Shown: positions 7,676-18,152, counted from the stretch's first letter. The stretch: DNA of 64,000 nt from Pseudomonas lurida (GCF_013522705.1 NZ_JAAMRE010000002.1:1-64000), one strand, 5' to 3'. The notes: a model not told the origin generated them from the letters alone. Numbers and translations: made by a program.

Positions 7676-10600
7676 CTACGATTTTGATGCGCCAGGCGCA
7701 GCCGCCGGCTTCAACTGGGGAAAAAACAGCGAACCGGCCAGCGCCGGGCTGATCTCGCTGCGATAAATCGCGATCTGGTCGCGGGCACTGACGTCCTTGC
7801 GTTCTACGGCGCCGCCGAGCTTCTGTTGTTCGCGGGTTTTGAGGTGCGCGGCGCCGAACGCTTCATCGGCGGCCTGGGGCGATGGGTAGTGGAAGTGCGC
7901 GTACCACAGCACGGCATTGTCCTTGGTGCCGCGAATCTCGTACTCGTCCAGGTAGTCCTTGCCGGGGCCTTTGAGGCGTCGCCGGGTGACGGTTTTTCTG
8001 ATTGCCACTTGCCCCTCTTGATGCAGCCATTCCAGGCGGGCCGCGGTGGGCGGTTGCTGCTTGGTCATGTTGATTCGGGTGTCGGTACCTAACGCGAAGA
8101 GCCGCGTCGCATGATCGGCCAGGGCTTTTCTGAGGATGACCGCGGACGGGCGATCGCTCTCGATCAGATTGCGTTGGGTCAGCGCTTCCTCGATCTGATC
8201 GGCGGCCATTTCCAGGCGCATCGCGTATTGGTGGAACATCTCTTCTATTTCCACCGGAATGCACCCGGCCTTGCGCGAATGGTTGAGGATGCGCCGGGAT
8301 TCGGCAGGCTCCGCATCCAGCAGGTCTTGTGCGCTGTTGAGGCTGGTGTCCAGGTCGATCGACTCGGGTTTCGGGGGGCGCGAGGCCGACGGTTCATGTT
8401 CCAGCCAGACGCCTGGGGTTTTCTCGTGGAAGGTGGCGATGACCTTGCCGGTCAGCGGTGCCTTGATGTCCACCAGATGGCTGTCGGCTTCGCGCGGTTC
8501 GCCCACGATCACGCCTTTGTAGCGGGTCTTGATGACTTTGCGTTGGGGCGTCGTCGGTGATCTGGATGGCCCGGGCTTGGGCTCCATGGCGCGGCGTTCG
8601 CGCAGCAGCCTGACCAAGTCCTGCGTGGCCTGTTGCTGAAAGTCATTGATGTAGCCGCGCAGCGTCTCCAAGGGCTCGCGCAGCAGTTTTTGCGGTGCGT
8701 CGGCATGCAGGTCGAGCAGGCGCTGGTCGCCGAGGGCGAATTGCTCAACCATGCTGTTGAGCACTTCGATGCGTTGATCCAGGGGCACGCCGCCGACTTT
8801 GCCGAGCAGCTCGATGAAGCTTTGGATGCTGATATCCAGGTCATCGATGATGCGGTTGAGCCGCCGCCGCGTTTCGGTTGTGTCCTCGGTAAGAGCGACG
8901 CACAGGAAACGCGCGACGGTGATTTGCAGCGCCTTGAGGTCGATCACCTGGATGTTGGGCACGCGTTGCCGGGTGCGCTGAATGACGTCGGCGCCTGCGA
9001 CACCCAGTTCCTCCAATTCCCGATAGCGCGAGTCGACATATTCCATGCGCCGGATCATGTCCATGCTCATGTTCGACATGGCCTGCGCCTGTTCCACCTG
9101 CTGTTGCGTGGTGTCTGTCGCCGAAGGGTCGAGCACGTTCATGGTGGCTTCCATCGTGTCGCGAAAAGGGCCGACACGCTCTTCGATCACCGAGCGCGTG
9201 AGGATCAGCTGTTTGTTCAAGTAGCCGCTCATCAGGCTCTGGTAATTGGGCACGGTGTCGATGATGCTCAAGGCCCTGAGCTGACGGATGGGGGTGTCGT
9301 AGGCACCTACCCGCTCATCCGCCTGGCTGATGAACGCCTCGCGACGCTGGGCCGTGGACGGCCCCGGCTCCGAGCCGATGGCCACCTGCGCTTCGTACAG
9401 TTGCGATTGGGTGCGTTCATCATTTTCGCTAAAGGCAATGAGGTCCTTGCGCAGGCTCTCGATGCGCGAGGGCTTCTGCTCCTGAGCGGTCCGGCGACGG
9501 TTTCTGAAGCCACCGCCACGCAGGCGCAGGCGAGAATCGATGAACCACTGCCCGGCGCGGTTATTCACCAGCAGCGGGCCGGTGTGGGTTGGCTCCCTGG
9601 GATCGACGACCATCACGTTGTCATTGGCATCCAGCGTGACTTCGAACCAGCGCTGGGCCACCGGCGCATACCATTTTTCACTCAATGGGTAGAGGTACAG
9701 GTGGGTGCCGGCGCTGGTGTTTTGCTCGCCCAGCCCCTCGGGTTTGGGTACGGCGAAGCTGCTCAGCAGTGTGGCCAGGCGTGTCGGCGTACTGTGCAGC
9801 GGGCCGCTGACATTCAGAGGGCCTTGATGCGAGGGTGGCAATTGGCTGTCGGGAACGTCCGACTGGCGCTTCACAGGGACCTTTGCCGGTGCCTTTACCG
9901 GGGGCTTTTCGGTCTCCTCCAGCACCTCCATGCGCTCTGCGGCCAGAGGCTTGAGGGGTTCGTCCAGTGCCTGGGAGGGAGGATGGCGCAGCGTGACATG
10001 CAGCGTCAGCGCCATCCCCACATTGAGCAACATGTCCACCAGCGCGGTCCACGGGGCCTGCGCCTGCGGCGTGTCGACGACCCGTTCGGCCTGCTCCAGG
10101 TCGTCCATGATTTGCCAGATCCAGGCGGCGATGCCGAGGGTACGACCCAGGAACGGCAAGACGGCGGTCAACAGCTGCCAACCCGTGCGGCGAAACGTGT
10201 CCCAGCGTTTCTTCACATTGGATACCGATTGCCGAGTCGCCAGCTCAACCATCGCCTTGGCATTGGCGCTGAACAGCGTGTCCAGCGCGTCATCGCCCAG
10301 GGTTGCGTTGCTCAAGTCGATCGGCCCGCTCATCTGCAGCACGGTTGCCGGCTCGACCAGCAGGCGCGCGGCCGTCCAGGGTGACGGCAGAGTGTCGGGA
10401 AATACGTATTGCGTGTAGTTGAAACGCACCTCCTCAGGCAGCCAGGCCAGCACCGACTCACGCAGCGCCGGGTCTTGCTTGATGGCGTACAGGAGGTTCT
10501 GGCGCGAGGGAAACTGCAGCAGCATCGGCTCCAGCAATGGGCGATACAGGATACACGGGCCGGCGCCAGGGTCCTTCGGCTCGATCACGTACATGTTGGC

Positions 10601-12331
10601 GACGATGTCGTGACCGTTGCCAGGGCGCAGCCTGGGAGCAAAGGCCAGGCGACGAATCACAGCCGGCTGCGCATCTACGTTGCGTTCGTGCGCCTCGGTT
10701 TGCATCACGGCGGCAACGTAGCGGAAGCCACGTTCATCCAGGCCATTTCGCCGCTGCAATTTCAACTGCAGGGCCAGCAACGGTAGTTGTACGCGTAAAT
10801 GCGCGGTGTAGAGGCGTGAGCGTTGCGCCGATTGCTGCGGGTCATCGAGCAGTTTTTGCTTGATCAGCGCCGGGTAGGTCGCGCCGATATCAAGCCCCTC
10901 GATCACCTCCTTGAGGTAGTCATAGGACAGCCATTGCGGGGCGTCGCCGCCGTTGTAGGTCACGCTGACGACACCGATGGGCAGGCCGGTGAGGTTCTCC
11001 AGCGCCAGGTCGATCAGGTTACGCCGAGTGATGTCTTGCGCGCCGGGGATCGGGAAGGAACCCCAGATCACCGGCGAGCGAATTTCAATCTGCACCTTGT
11101 CCAGGTTCAGGGGCGCGTCCTGAGCACGGGCGTTGATGCGGCTCTGCAACTGTTCGCGGGCATAGTCGCGGATCGGCGCGATACCGTCGTTGAAGGCGCG
11201 TCCGTGCCAGTGGGCGTTGAGCTCGGCGAGGTCGATCATCAAGCGGCTGTAGGCTGCCATGTCCGCGTCCGAGGCGGCCGTCAGCCAGTCGGGTAAATGC
11301 TGGTGGATGTCGAAGATCCGCGAGAGATGCTCATCGCTCAGATCCTCAAGGCTGGGCATGATTCGGGAGACGGCCGAATGGCGCAGTGGCAACTCGGTTT
11401 GGTCCTGCGCAACGTCATCGCCCATCAGGCCGATGGCCTCGACCTGCAGGCCGATCAGTGTGCAGGCCAGGCTTTCGAAATAGTTGCCGTGGGGTTCATA
11501 CAATCGCCACTGGATCTCGGCACCGGCGTACAGAGGGTCGAGCGTGCCCGGTAATATCTTCCCCAACTCGTCCAGTGAGTCATAGCGGCTGTAACCGTCC
11601 GTCAGCGAGAACGTGAGGATGGCCTGGCGCTCCTGGAGTGTGCCGATCAGCACGGCAATACCCAACAACCCCACGTGCGCGTGGCGGTCGGGCAACACTA
11701 CATCGACGTCGATCAGGCACGCGCGAAGGTTGTAGGGGGCATCGGAGGCTCGGTTGGCACGGTCGGGTGCGTGGTACAGCAGGCGGGCCATCTTGCATTC
11801 GTCCTCATCCCAACCTTCAGCGGTGGTGACATTCCATGCTTTGCCCAGGGCGTTAGCGAATACTTTCCAGCGCACCCCTGCGCTGTTGTAGGACGTATTC
11901 CAGTAATTCAACTGCTGCTCCTGGAACGCGACGTACAGCAGCGTCGACAGCTCGTTCATCAGGCGCGCGATGGCGTCGATGGCAACCGGCAAATGCACCG
12001 GCGACCGCACGTTGGGTTGCAGGGTCAGGTAATGCTCGCCCTCGATGTAGACCAGCGGCTTGGGCATGAGCGCCTGGCGCGCGAGGATACTGGTGAGGGA
12101 TTCGACCTGCGGCTCGCCGCGTTCAAGCGCCTGCTCTGTCACTTGCCAGCGCGGAGTGACCAGCATGCAGAAATCCGGATTGAGATTGAGCTTGGGGTAC
12201 AGTTCTGCGAGGGCTTCGCGCAGCAGGTTGGAAGCCACTTCCCGGCTGGAGGGGCCGGTGGTCAGCTGGGTGAGCAGCCCGTAGCCGGGGGCGGTTGGCG
12301 TGGGGGCGGATTGAGTAGAGTCGTTGGGCAT
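7676..12331 (-). CDS. Giant DUF6543 / dermonecrotic-toxin-domain-like protein (copy A)
   Basis: This is a 1,551-residue protein with no signal peptide. The N-terminal third resembles the DUF6543 ('dermonecrotic toxin domain') family of Pseudomonas, including an HLPDWLTAASDADMAAYSRL segment near residue 350 and IRSPVIWGSFPIPGAQDITRRNLIDLALENLTGLP-like sequence near 435. Near 730-800 there is a hydrophobic pair (VLPFLGRTLGIAAWIWQI, and TALVDMLLNVGMALTLHVTL). Around 940 comes the paired motif RWFEVTLD...GQWFIDSRLRLRGGG, then a long helical, coiled-coil-like stretch, and a C-terminal YLDEYEIRG...AVLWYAHFHYPSP domain. It is related over its whole length to the next gene. AAGGAG precedes ATG 12331. 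Some family members are proposed insect or contact toxins, but no active site is obvious. Confidence 0.75.
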   Translation of the reverse strand: MPNDSTQSAPTPTAPGYGLLTQLTTGPSSREVASNLLREALAELYPKLNLNPDFCMLVTPRWQVTEQALERGEPQVESLTSILARQALMPKPLVYIEGEHYLTLQPNVRSPVHLPVAIDAIARLMNELSTLLYVAFQEQQLNYWNTSYNSAGVRWKVFANALGKAWNVTTAEGWDEDECKMARLLYHAPDRANRASDAPYNLRACLIDVDVVLPDRHAHVGLLGIAVLIGTLQERQAILTFSLTDGYSRYDSLDELGKILPGTLDPLYAGAEIQWRLYEPHGNYFESLACTLIGLQVEAIGLMGDDVAQDQTELPLRHSAVSRIMPSLEDLSDEHLSRIFDIHQHLPDWLTAASDADMAAYSRLMIDLAELNAHWHGRAFNDGIAPIRDYAREQLQSRINARAQDAPLNLDKVQIEIRSPVIWGSFPIPGAQDITRRNLIDLALENLTGLPIGVVSVTYNGGDAPQWLSYDYLKEVIEGLDIGATYPALIKQKLLDDPQQSAQRSRLYTAHLRVQLPLLALQLKLQRRNGLDERGFRYVAAVMQTEAHERNVDAQPAVIRRLAFAPRLRPGNGHDIVANMYVIEPKDPGAGPCILYRPLLEPMLLQFPSRQNLLYAIKQDPALRESVLAWLPEEVRFNYTQYVFPDTLPSPWTAARLLVEPATVLQMSGPIDLSNATLGDDALDTLFSANAKAMVELATRQSVSNVKKRWDTFRRTGWQLLTAVLPFLGRTLGIAAWIWQIMDDLEQAERVVDTPQAQAPWTALVDMLLNVGMALTLHVTLRHPPSQALDEPLKPLAAERMEVLEETEKPPVKAPAKVPVKRQSDVPDSQLPPSHQGPLNVSGPLHSTPTRLATLLSSFAVPKPEGLGEQNTSAGTHLYLYPLSEKWYAPVAQRWFEVTLDANDNVMVVDPREPTHTGPLLVNNRAGQWFIDSRLRLRGGGFRNRRRTAQEQKPSRIESLRKDLIAFSENDERTQSQLYEAQVAIGSEPGPSTAQRREAFISQADERVGAYDTPIRQLRALSIIDTVPNYQSLMSGYLNKQLILTRSVIEERVGPFRDTMEATMNVLDPSATDTTQQQVEQAQAMSNMSMDMIRRMEYVDSRYRELEELGVAGADVIQRTRQRVPNIQVIDLKALQITVARFLCVALTEDTTETRRRLNRIIDDLDISIQSFIELLGKVGGVPLDQRIEVLNSMVEQFALGDQRLLDLHADAPQKLLREPLETLRGYINDFQQQATQDLVRLLRERRAMEPKPGPSRSPTTPQRKVIKTRYKGVIVGEPREADSHLVDIKAPLTGKVIATFHEKTPGVWLEHEPSASRPPKPESIDLDTSLNSAQDLLDAEPAESRRILNHSRKAGCIPVEIEEMFHQYAMRLEMAADQIEEALTQRNLIESDRPSAVILRKALADHATRLFALGTDTRINMTKQQPPTAARLEWLHQEGQVAIRKTVTRRRLKGPGKDYLDEYEIRGTKDNAVLWYAHFHYPSPQAADEAFGAAHLKTREQQKLGGAVERKDVSARDQIAIYRSEISPALAGSLFFPQLKPAAAPGASKS

Positions 12332-12454
12332 GTCAGCTCCTTGGTGATCACAGGCGGTGGACCTGCAAACTAACCACTCAAGGAACGCCGCGGAGGTAGA
12401 TAAGTAGGCGGCCCGGCTTCCACTCGGGATTGCTGAACCGCCCTGGCCGTTCGA

Positions 12455-15400
12455 TCAGAGATTGAAAAACAACCGGCGGGCCTGTTCCAGGTTGATTTCG
12501 CTGCGGTAGTAGTCAAGCCGTTGCTGCTGGTTGAACCCATTGACGGTATCGGCGGCTGCGCCCATCCGATGCTCGGCCGGGGTTTTCAGGCGTGCCGAGA
12601 TAAACGTCCTGGGCGGCGTCCACGACGCCGAGTAATGGAAATGGGCATACCAGAGCACGTTATGCCGCGCGCGGTCGGCGATGGTGTATTCATCCAGGTA
12701 GTCCTCCTGGACACCTTTGATCCGACGCCGGCTGATGGTCTTTTTAAGGGTGACTTCTTTGCGCTGCAGGAGCCATTCCACGCCCTCGACAGTGGGCGGT
12801 CGCTCTATGATCATGCGTCGCACCTGCTGGTTGGCTTCCAGGTAGAGGTCTGCCGTGGCCTCCTTGAGTTTCTGACTGGCGAGGGTGGCGGAGCGCAGTT
12901 CATTCTTCACTACGCCGGGCGATGACAAGGCGTGGTCGATGGCATGCTGGGTTTCCTCCAGCCGCAGGGCGTGCTGGTGATACAGGTATTCGATACCGAC
13001 CGCAGTACGTGCCGGCTTGGCCGCTTGCTCGTGGGCGCGAGCCTTGAACGCGCTCAATCCGTCCAGAAAAGCCTGGGCCTGATCGAGGGATGCCGTAAGG
13101 TCCGGCGCCACAGGCGCAGGGGCAGCGGGTGCGGTGATGCGTCTGACCCACTGGGCCTGATCCTTTTTGTGGTAGGTGGCGATGATGTGTTGAGTGATGG
13201 GCGATTTGATGTCCACGAAGTCGGGCTCATGCCCCAACTGCGTCGAGCGTGGCTCGCCGATCAACAGGCCGTCATAGCGGGTGCGGATGAACATTTTACG
13301 CTGAGCCGGCGGAGTCGGCGGCGGGGTGGGGCGATGCCTGAGATTGTCACGTTCCAGGTGCAGCCGTGCCAGGTGCAACTGGGTGTCCTGGGAGTATCGG
13401 TGTATCTGCGCGCGCAGGCGTTGCAACTGTTCGGGAATGATTTCGGCGGAAAATTCCTGCGACAGGTCTTCCAGGCGCTCATCTACGACCGCAAACTGCT
13501 CAGTCAGGCTGCCGAGCGCTTCGATACGCTCGTCCAGGCGTGCTTCGCTTCGCTCGAAAAGCGTATCGTGCAGGGTCTGGGCTGCAACATCGGCGGTGTT
13601 GACGATGTCATCCAGGGTCGACCACGCCTGCGGAGTGCTATTGAGCGACGACTCGCTCAGGCACAGGTTGCGTGACGTAGTTAATTGCAGGGCCTTAAGG
13701 TTTGAGCTGGTGTAACTGGGCAACAGTCCTTTGTGTTGGCTGATCTCACGGTAGCCTTGCTGGCCCAGTTCGCGCAGCTCTTCGAAACGCGACTCGACGT
13801 AATCAAGGCGTTCGATCATGTCCTGGTTTATCTGGCTGAAATGCTGCGCGTCCTCGATGTGCCGCTCTCCAGGCGACTCGGCCTGGCGTGTGACCTGATC
13901 CATTATTGTTCTAAGGCCTGGGGTGAATGTCTGCTGGGTTTCGCGGATACCGAACTCGGTTAACTCCAGCTGTGCCCTCAGGTAGCTCAGCGCTTTGGGC
14001 GGATAGTCGGCAAGGGGTTCGAAGACATTCAGTTTCTTGAGGTCCTGCAGGGCCGTTTCATAGTCCGAGCGTTGGCTGTCGAGTGCTTGCAGATAGCCTT
14101 CGCGCCTGGCAGCGGCCGACGTACCGGGTGCTTCTGTCATTGCTGTGCGGGCTTGCTCCAATTCAAGTGATGCGGCCTTTTTGCCTGTTTCGAATGTCTG
14201 CAGTTTGTCGCGCAGCTGCTTGGCTTTTTCCGTGGCCAGCAGACTCGCCCGCCGGCTTGCATGCTTGGGGCCGCCGCCACGCAATCGCAGGCGCGTGTCG
14301 ATGAACCATTGGCCGGCTGCATTGTGTATCAGCGCCGGGCCGCTGCGCTCCGGTTGGTTGGGATCGATGATCACCACGGGCTCGTCCGCCTGCGCCGATA
14401 CCTCGAACCAGCGTTGCCCCAGGGATACGTAATATTTCCGGCCTGATCGATAGAGGTGCTGGTAGGTGCCCGCTTCGGTAATGGGCTGGCCCAGGTTCTT
14501 GGGTTTTACCACATGGAAGCTGTCCAGCACGGTCGCCAACGGGCCGGGCAAGCGGTTGAGGGCACCGCTGGTACTGAGCGGGCCTGCTCGTTCAGTCGGC
14601 CGCGCGGATGCGGTCTGGAGGGGCAATCGTTTGATCAGCGGCGGTTTGACCGGCGTGCCGGGTTCGTGGGTAAGCGACTTGCCGATGCTCTGCCGCCGCG
14701 TGACGGTGTGCAAGGTGATCGCCATGCCAATGTTGAGCAAAACGTCAGTGAGGGCAGCCCATTGCGCAGGTTTGTCCTGCTGTTCGCTCGCTTCGACGAG
14801 CGCTTGCACTTGATCGAAAATCTGCCAGATCCAGGCGGCGGTGCCCAGGGTCGGGTTTAGGAAGGGCAGCACGGCATTGAGCAACACCCAGCCGATCTGC
14901 TTGAGCGTCGCCCAGCGGTTCTCCGCGTTGGAAACCGATTGTCGATCGGCCAGGGTGAACAGCGCCTGGGCGTTGGCATTAAACAGTGCACCCAGCATGT
15001 CGCTGCCGACGACGGGATTGGCCAGTGCCACAGGACCGCTCAAAATCAACACTCTGAGCGGATCTACCAGGTAGTTGAAGACCTCCCAGGGGGAGGGTAC
15101 GTCGCCTGGAAAGACGAGGTTTGCGTAGTCGTCGCGCACGTCATCGGGCAGCCAGGGCAGTATCGAGCTGCGCAATGTGGACGACTGCATGACGTCATAG
15201 ATCAGGTTGGCGGAGGAGGCGTATTGAATCAGTGGCGGGTTGAATAACGGGCGATAGAGCAGGCAGGGCCCGCCGCTCAGATTGCGCAGGCCGATCACGT
15301 ACATGTTCGCCACGATGTCGTAGCTCTGGTCCGCGCGGCGAGTGGGGTAGAAAGCCAATTGGTGAAGGACGATATCCTGGCCATCGACCTTGCGGTCGTG

Positions 15401-17044
15401 TTCCTCGGCCTGCATCAGCGCGACGAGGTAACGGTAACCCTGCTCATCGATCCCGTCTTGCCGTCGCAGCTTGCTCTGCAAAGCCATCAACGGTAGCTGG
15501 ATACGCAGCTGTTCGCTGTAGAGCTTTTTGCGACGGGCCGACTCATGGCGCAGCTCCAGCAAATTCTGTTTGATCAGGGCTGGGTAGGTTTGACCGACGT
15601 CGACCCGTTGAATGATGTCTTCGACATAATCGACCGTCAGCCAGTCGGGCAAGTTGGCACCGTTGCGCAGCTCTATGGTTTTGTTGCCCAGGGGCAGTGC
15701 GATGAGGTTCTGCAGGGCCAGCTCAACGAGGGTAAAGGAGGTGGTTTCAACACTCCCGGGCACGACGAACAATCCCCAGACCACCACGCTTTGCACCTTG
15801 AAGACGATTTTTTCCAACGGCACGTGCAGGGCGTCCGGATGATCCAGTAGGACCTGTTGCCTGATTTGCTCAAGCGCGTACTGCTCAATGCCGGGGATAC
15901 CGTCCAGGTAGGAGGCGCCCATATTCAGGCTGTTGAGGGCCGCGAGATCTTTGAGGTGCTGAGCGAAGTTATTCTGGTCGCCGACCGAGGCGTTTTTCAG
16001 CCAGTCGGGAAGCGCATGGTGATACCAGTCGAGGTTGGGCCCTTGGTGCGCTGGCGTGTAAATGGCACCCGGACCTGCATTCAATGCCTGATTAACTTGG
16101 GCCGAATTGCTCTGGAGCAAGTTCGAAAAATCCAGCGCGCCCACGGCTTCGACCTGTGCACTGATAAACACGCAGGCCAACTGATCGAAGAAGTTGCCCT
16201 GGGGCTCGGATAAACGCCATTGCAGCGATGTGCGATGCGTCTGCGACCCGGCATGCGTAGGCAGCGACTCGCCCAACTGGTCCAGAGAGTCGAATTTTTC
16301 GTAGCCGTTGCGCGGCGAGTAAGTGAGGATGATTGCGCGGCCCAGGTGCTCGCCCAGCAGCACCGCCAGCATCAGCGGGCTGAAGCGCGTGGCAGCGCCG
16401 TCCTCGACCTGTTCGATTTCGACAATGCAGGCTTTGCTCGCATAGGGGTCATCGATTTGCCGGGCGGCGCGGTCGGGGAAGCGATACAGTCGATCTGCCA
16501 TGGCGCGATCGGTCTCATCCCATTCTTCCACCTGCGCAGTGCCCCAGCCGCTGCGCAGGGTGCTGGACAATTCCTGCCAGCGCGGGCCCTTGGCGTTGCT
16601 CTCGTTCCAGAAATCCACCAGGTACGCCTGAAACGCGCTGAGCATCACCGGTGCCTGGGTGTTGATGATCCTGGCGATGTCGGTCATGCGTACGGGCAGG
16701 TGCTCAGGTGGCGCGGTGATCGGCTGCCGCGTCAGGAAGTGCTCGCCCTCGATGCACAGCACCGGTATTTGGAGGACGGCTTGGCGCGCCAGCAGGTCGC
16801 TGAGCGCGCGATAGGTGGTCGGTCCGGCGACCGGTTGGCCCTCGATGAGCGTCCAGGTCGGCGAACCCATCAGGGTGCTGTCCGGGTCGATGTTCAGGTC
16901 CGGGTAGAGTTCGTTCAGCGCCTGGCGCAACAGTTGGGTGGCGGTGGCCCTGAAGGAGGGCCCGGCGTGGAATTGGGCGATCAGTTCCAAGGTCAGGTCA
17001 CTGCGCCTGGGGTGCGGCTGGGAAGCGGAAGTTGAAGAGGTCAT
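12455..17044 (-). CDS. Giant DUF6543 / dermonecrotic-toxin-domain-like protein (copy B)
   Basis: This 1,529-residue protein is collinear with copy A. Shared landmarks are ALPDWLKNASVGDQNNF near residue 350, VVWGLFVVPGSVETTSFTLVELALQNL, ANMYVIGLRN, CLLYRPLFNPPLIQY, the hydrophobic VLPFLNPTLGTAAWIWQI and TDVLLNIGMAITLHTV pair, RWFEVSA...GQWFIDTRLRLRGGG, a long helical region and YLDEYTIADR...VLWYAHFHYSAS at the end. The two are diverged tandem paralogues. ATG 17044 (MTSSTSAS) has AGGAA upstream and is preferred over one at 17086. A bidirectional terminator upstream (17072-17099) separates it from the asparaginase gene. No immunity-like small gene lies beside either copy. Confidence 0.75.
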   Translation of the reverse strand: MTSSTSASQPHPRRSDLTLELIAQFHAGPSFRATATQLLRQALNELYPDLNIDPDSTLMGSPTWTLIEGQPVAGPTTYRALSDLLARQAVLQIPVLCIEGEHFLTRQPITAPPEHLPVRMTDIARIINTQAPVMLSAFQAYLVDFWNESNAKGPRWQELSSTLRSGWGTAQVEEWDETDRAMADRLYRFPDRAARQIDDPYASKACIVEIEQVEDGAATRFSPLMLAVLLGEHLGRAIILTYSPRNGYEKFDSLDQLGESLPTHAGSQTHRTSLQWRLSEPQGNFFDQLACVFISAQVEAVGALDFSNLLQSNSAQVNQALNAGPGAIYTPAHQGPNLDWYHHALPDWLKNASVGDQNNFAQHLKDLAALNSLNMGASYLDGIPGIEQYALEQIRQQVLLDHPDALHVPLEKIVFKVQSVVVWGLFVVPGSVETTSFTLVELALQNLIALPLGNKTIELRNGANLPDWLTVDYVEDIIQRVDVGQTYPALIKQNLLELRHESARRKKLYSEQLRIQLPLMALQSKLRRQDGIDEQGYRYLVALMQAEEHDRKVDGQDIVLHQLAFYPTRRADQSYDIVANMYVIGLRNLSGGPCLLYRPLFNPPLIQYASSANLIYDVMQSSTLRSSILPWLPDDVRDDYANLVFPGDVPSPWEVFNYLVDPLRVLILSGPVALANPVVGSDMLGALFNANAQALFTLADRQSVSNAENRWATLKQIGWVLLNAVLPFLNPTLGTAAWIWQIFDQVQALVEASEQQDKPAQWAALTDVLLNIGMAITLHTVTRRQSIGKSLTHEPGTPVKPPLIKRLPLQTASARPTERAGPLSTSGALNRLPGPLATVLDSFHVVKPKNLGQPITEAGTYQHLYRSGRKYYVSLGQRWFEVSAQADEPVVIIDPNQPERSGPALIHNAAGQWFIDTRLRLRGGGPKHASRRASLLATEKAKQLRDKLQTFETGKKAASLELEQARTAMTEAPGTSAAARREGYLQALDSQRSDYETALQDLKKLNVFEPLADYPPKALSYLRAQLELTEFGIRETQQTFTPGLRTIMDQVTRQAESPGERHIEDAQHFSQINQDMIERLDYVESRFEELRELGQQGYREISQHKGLLPSYTSSNLKALQLTTSRNLCLSESSLNSTPQAWSTLDDIVNTADVAAQTLHDTLFERSEARLDERIEALGSLTEQFAVVDERLEDLSQEFSAEIIPEQLQRLRAQIHRYSQDTQLHLARLHLERDNLRHRPTPPPTPPAQRKMFIRTRYDGLLIGEPRSTQLGHEPDFVDIKSPITQHIIATYHKKDQAQWVRRITAPAAPAPVAPDLTASLDQAQAFLDGLSAFKARAHEQAAKPARTAVGIEYLYHQHALRLEETQHAIDHALSSPGVVKNELRSATLASQKLKEATADLYLEANQQVRRMIIERPPTVEGVEWLLQRKEVTLKKTISRRRIKGVQEDYLDEYTIADRARHNVLWYAHFHYSASWTPPRTFISARLKTPAEHRMGAAADTVNGFNQQQRLDYYRSEINLEQARRLFFNL

Positions 17045-17071
17045 GGGGCGTTCCTGTGGTGCCGTTGCATG

Positions 17072-17099
17072 AAAAAACCGAGTCAAAGGCTCGGGTTTT
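17072..17099 (-). terminator. Intrinsic terminator of the asparaginase gene
   Basis: On the minus strand the stem CCGAG-CCTTTGA-CTCGG is followed by six T residues. On the plus strand TTTT follows as well, so it can act in both directions. It lies 58 bases past the asparaginase stop and upstream of the start of the giant copy B gene, so these two are probably separate transcription units. Confidence 0.75.
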
Positions 17100-17156
17100 C
17101 CATGCTAGGCAGCGCCAGGTCAGCGGCGGGAGTGACTATGTATGGTGGAACGACAG

Positions 17157-18134
17157 TCAGCTCAGCTCGGCGCACAGGTCCAGTTCGACCAGGCGGCGGA
17201 TCTCGGCATTAGGCAGACCCGCGCCGATCAGGGCATTGAGCTTGCCGAACGCCGCTTCACGGGTCATGCCGCCACCCGACAGCACGCCAACCCCGCGCAG
17301 GCGGCTGCCGGCTTCATACACGTCCAGCTCTACGCCACCTTCATGGCATTGGGTGATGGCGACCACCACCACGCCCCGGTCCTGTGCGCGCTGCAGGCTG
17401 GCGAGGAATGCCGGGTTGTCGCTGGGCCCGGTGCCGCTGCCATAGCATTCCAGGATCAGTGCTTGAATGCCGCTGTCGATCAGGCTGTCGAGCAGCACCG
17501 CTGAAAGGCCGGGCACCAGCGGCAGCACGCCGACGTTCGCCAACGCTTTCTGCTGGCGATAGTCCAAAGCATCCGGAATCGCATCGGCCTTGGCTGCGCC
17601 GCCCTGGCGCTGCAGCGCCGCGAACGGATGACGGCCGAAGCTGCGGATCTTCGCGCAACGGGTCGGCGCCATCAGCGCACCGTGGAAGTACAACTGCACC
17701 CCCGGCGCCAGGCCTGCGCCCAACGCCGTCAGGGCGCCGCTGACGTTTTCCCAGGCATCGCTGTCGGGCACGCCCGCCGGCAGCATGGAGCCGGTGAACA
17801 GCACCGGCACCGGCAGCCCCAGCAGTTGAAAACTCATGGCGGCCGCGCTGTAGGCCAGGGTGTCGGTGCCGTGCAGGATCAGCACCGCGTCGCAGCCTTC
17901 GTCCACCGCCTCGACCACTGCTGTGCGCAGGCGCTGCCAGTAGGCCGGGGTCATATTGGCGCTGTCGATCAGCGGGGACATTTCGCGCAGGCGCCAGGAG
18001 GGCAGCTTCGCCCCGGCAAAGTGCTCGCGCATGCGCGCTTCGAAACCCGAAGCGGGCGCCAGGCCATTGGCGCTGGCCTGCATGCCGATGGTGCCGCCGG
18101 TGTAGAGCACCATGATGTTATTGGCTGGGGACAT
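17157..18134 (-). CDS. L-asparaginase (cytoplasmic type)
   Basis: This 325-residue asparaginase hydrolyses L-asparagine to aspartate and ammonia. Both catalytic signatures are visible: YTGGTIGM at residues 11-18 (nucleophilic threonine) and LILHGTDTLAY near 85-95 (second threonine and aspartate). FTGSMLP, YFHGALMAPTRCAKIRSFGRHPF and a C-terminal GGGMTREAAFGKLNALIG segment follow family order. There is no signal peptide, so it acts in the cytoplasm, unlike the periplasmic type II enzymes. It lies downstream of an AGCS symporter and aspartase on the same strand, which together make a route from asparagine to fumarate. A terminator-like hairpin sits between it and the symporter gene. Confidence 0.93.
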   Translation of the reverse strand: MSPANNIMVLYTGGTIGMQASANGLAPASGFEARMREHFAGAKLPSWRLREMSPLIDSANMTPAYWQRLRTAVVEAVDEGCDAVLILHGTDTLAYSAAAMSFQLLGLPVPVLFTGSMLPAGVPDSDAWENVSGALTALGAGLAPGVQLYFHGALMAPTRCAKIRSFGRHPFAALQRQGGAAKADAIPDALDYRQQKALANVGVLPLVPGLSAVLLDSLIDSGIQALILECYGSGTGPSDNPAFLASLQRAQDRGVVVVAITQCHEGGVELDVYEAGSRLRGVGVLSGGGMTREAAFGKLNALIGAGLPNAEIRRLVELDLCAELS

Positions 18135-18152
18135 CGAGAATTCTCCTGAACG

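Noticed and set aside
8633..10384. Open frame of 583 codons on the plus strand inside giant copy A
   Set aside because: It is antisense to a continuous 1,551-residue gene and its translation is biased in composition as expected for a high-GC shadow frame.
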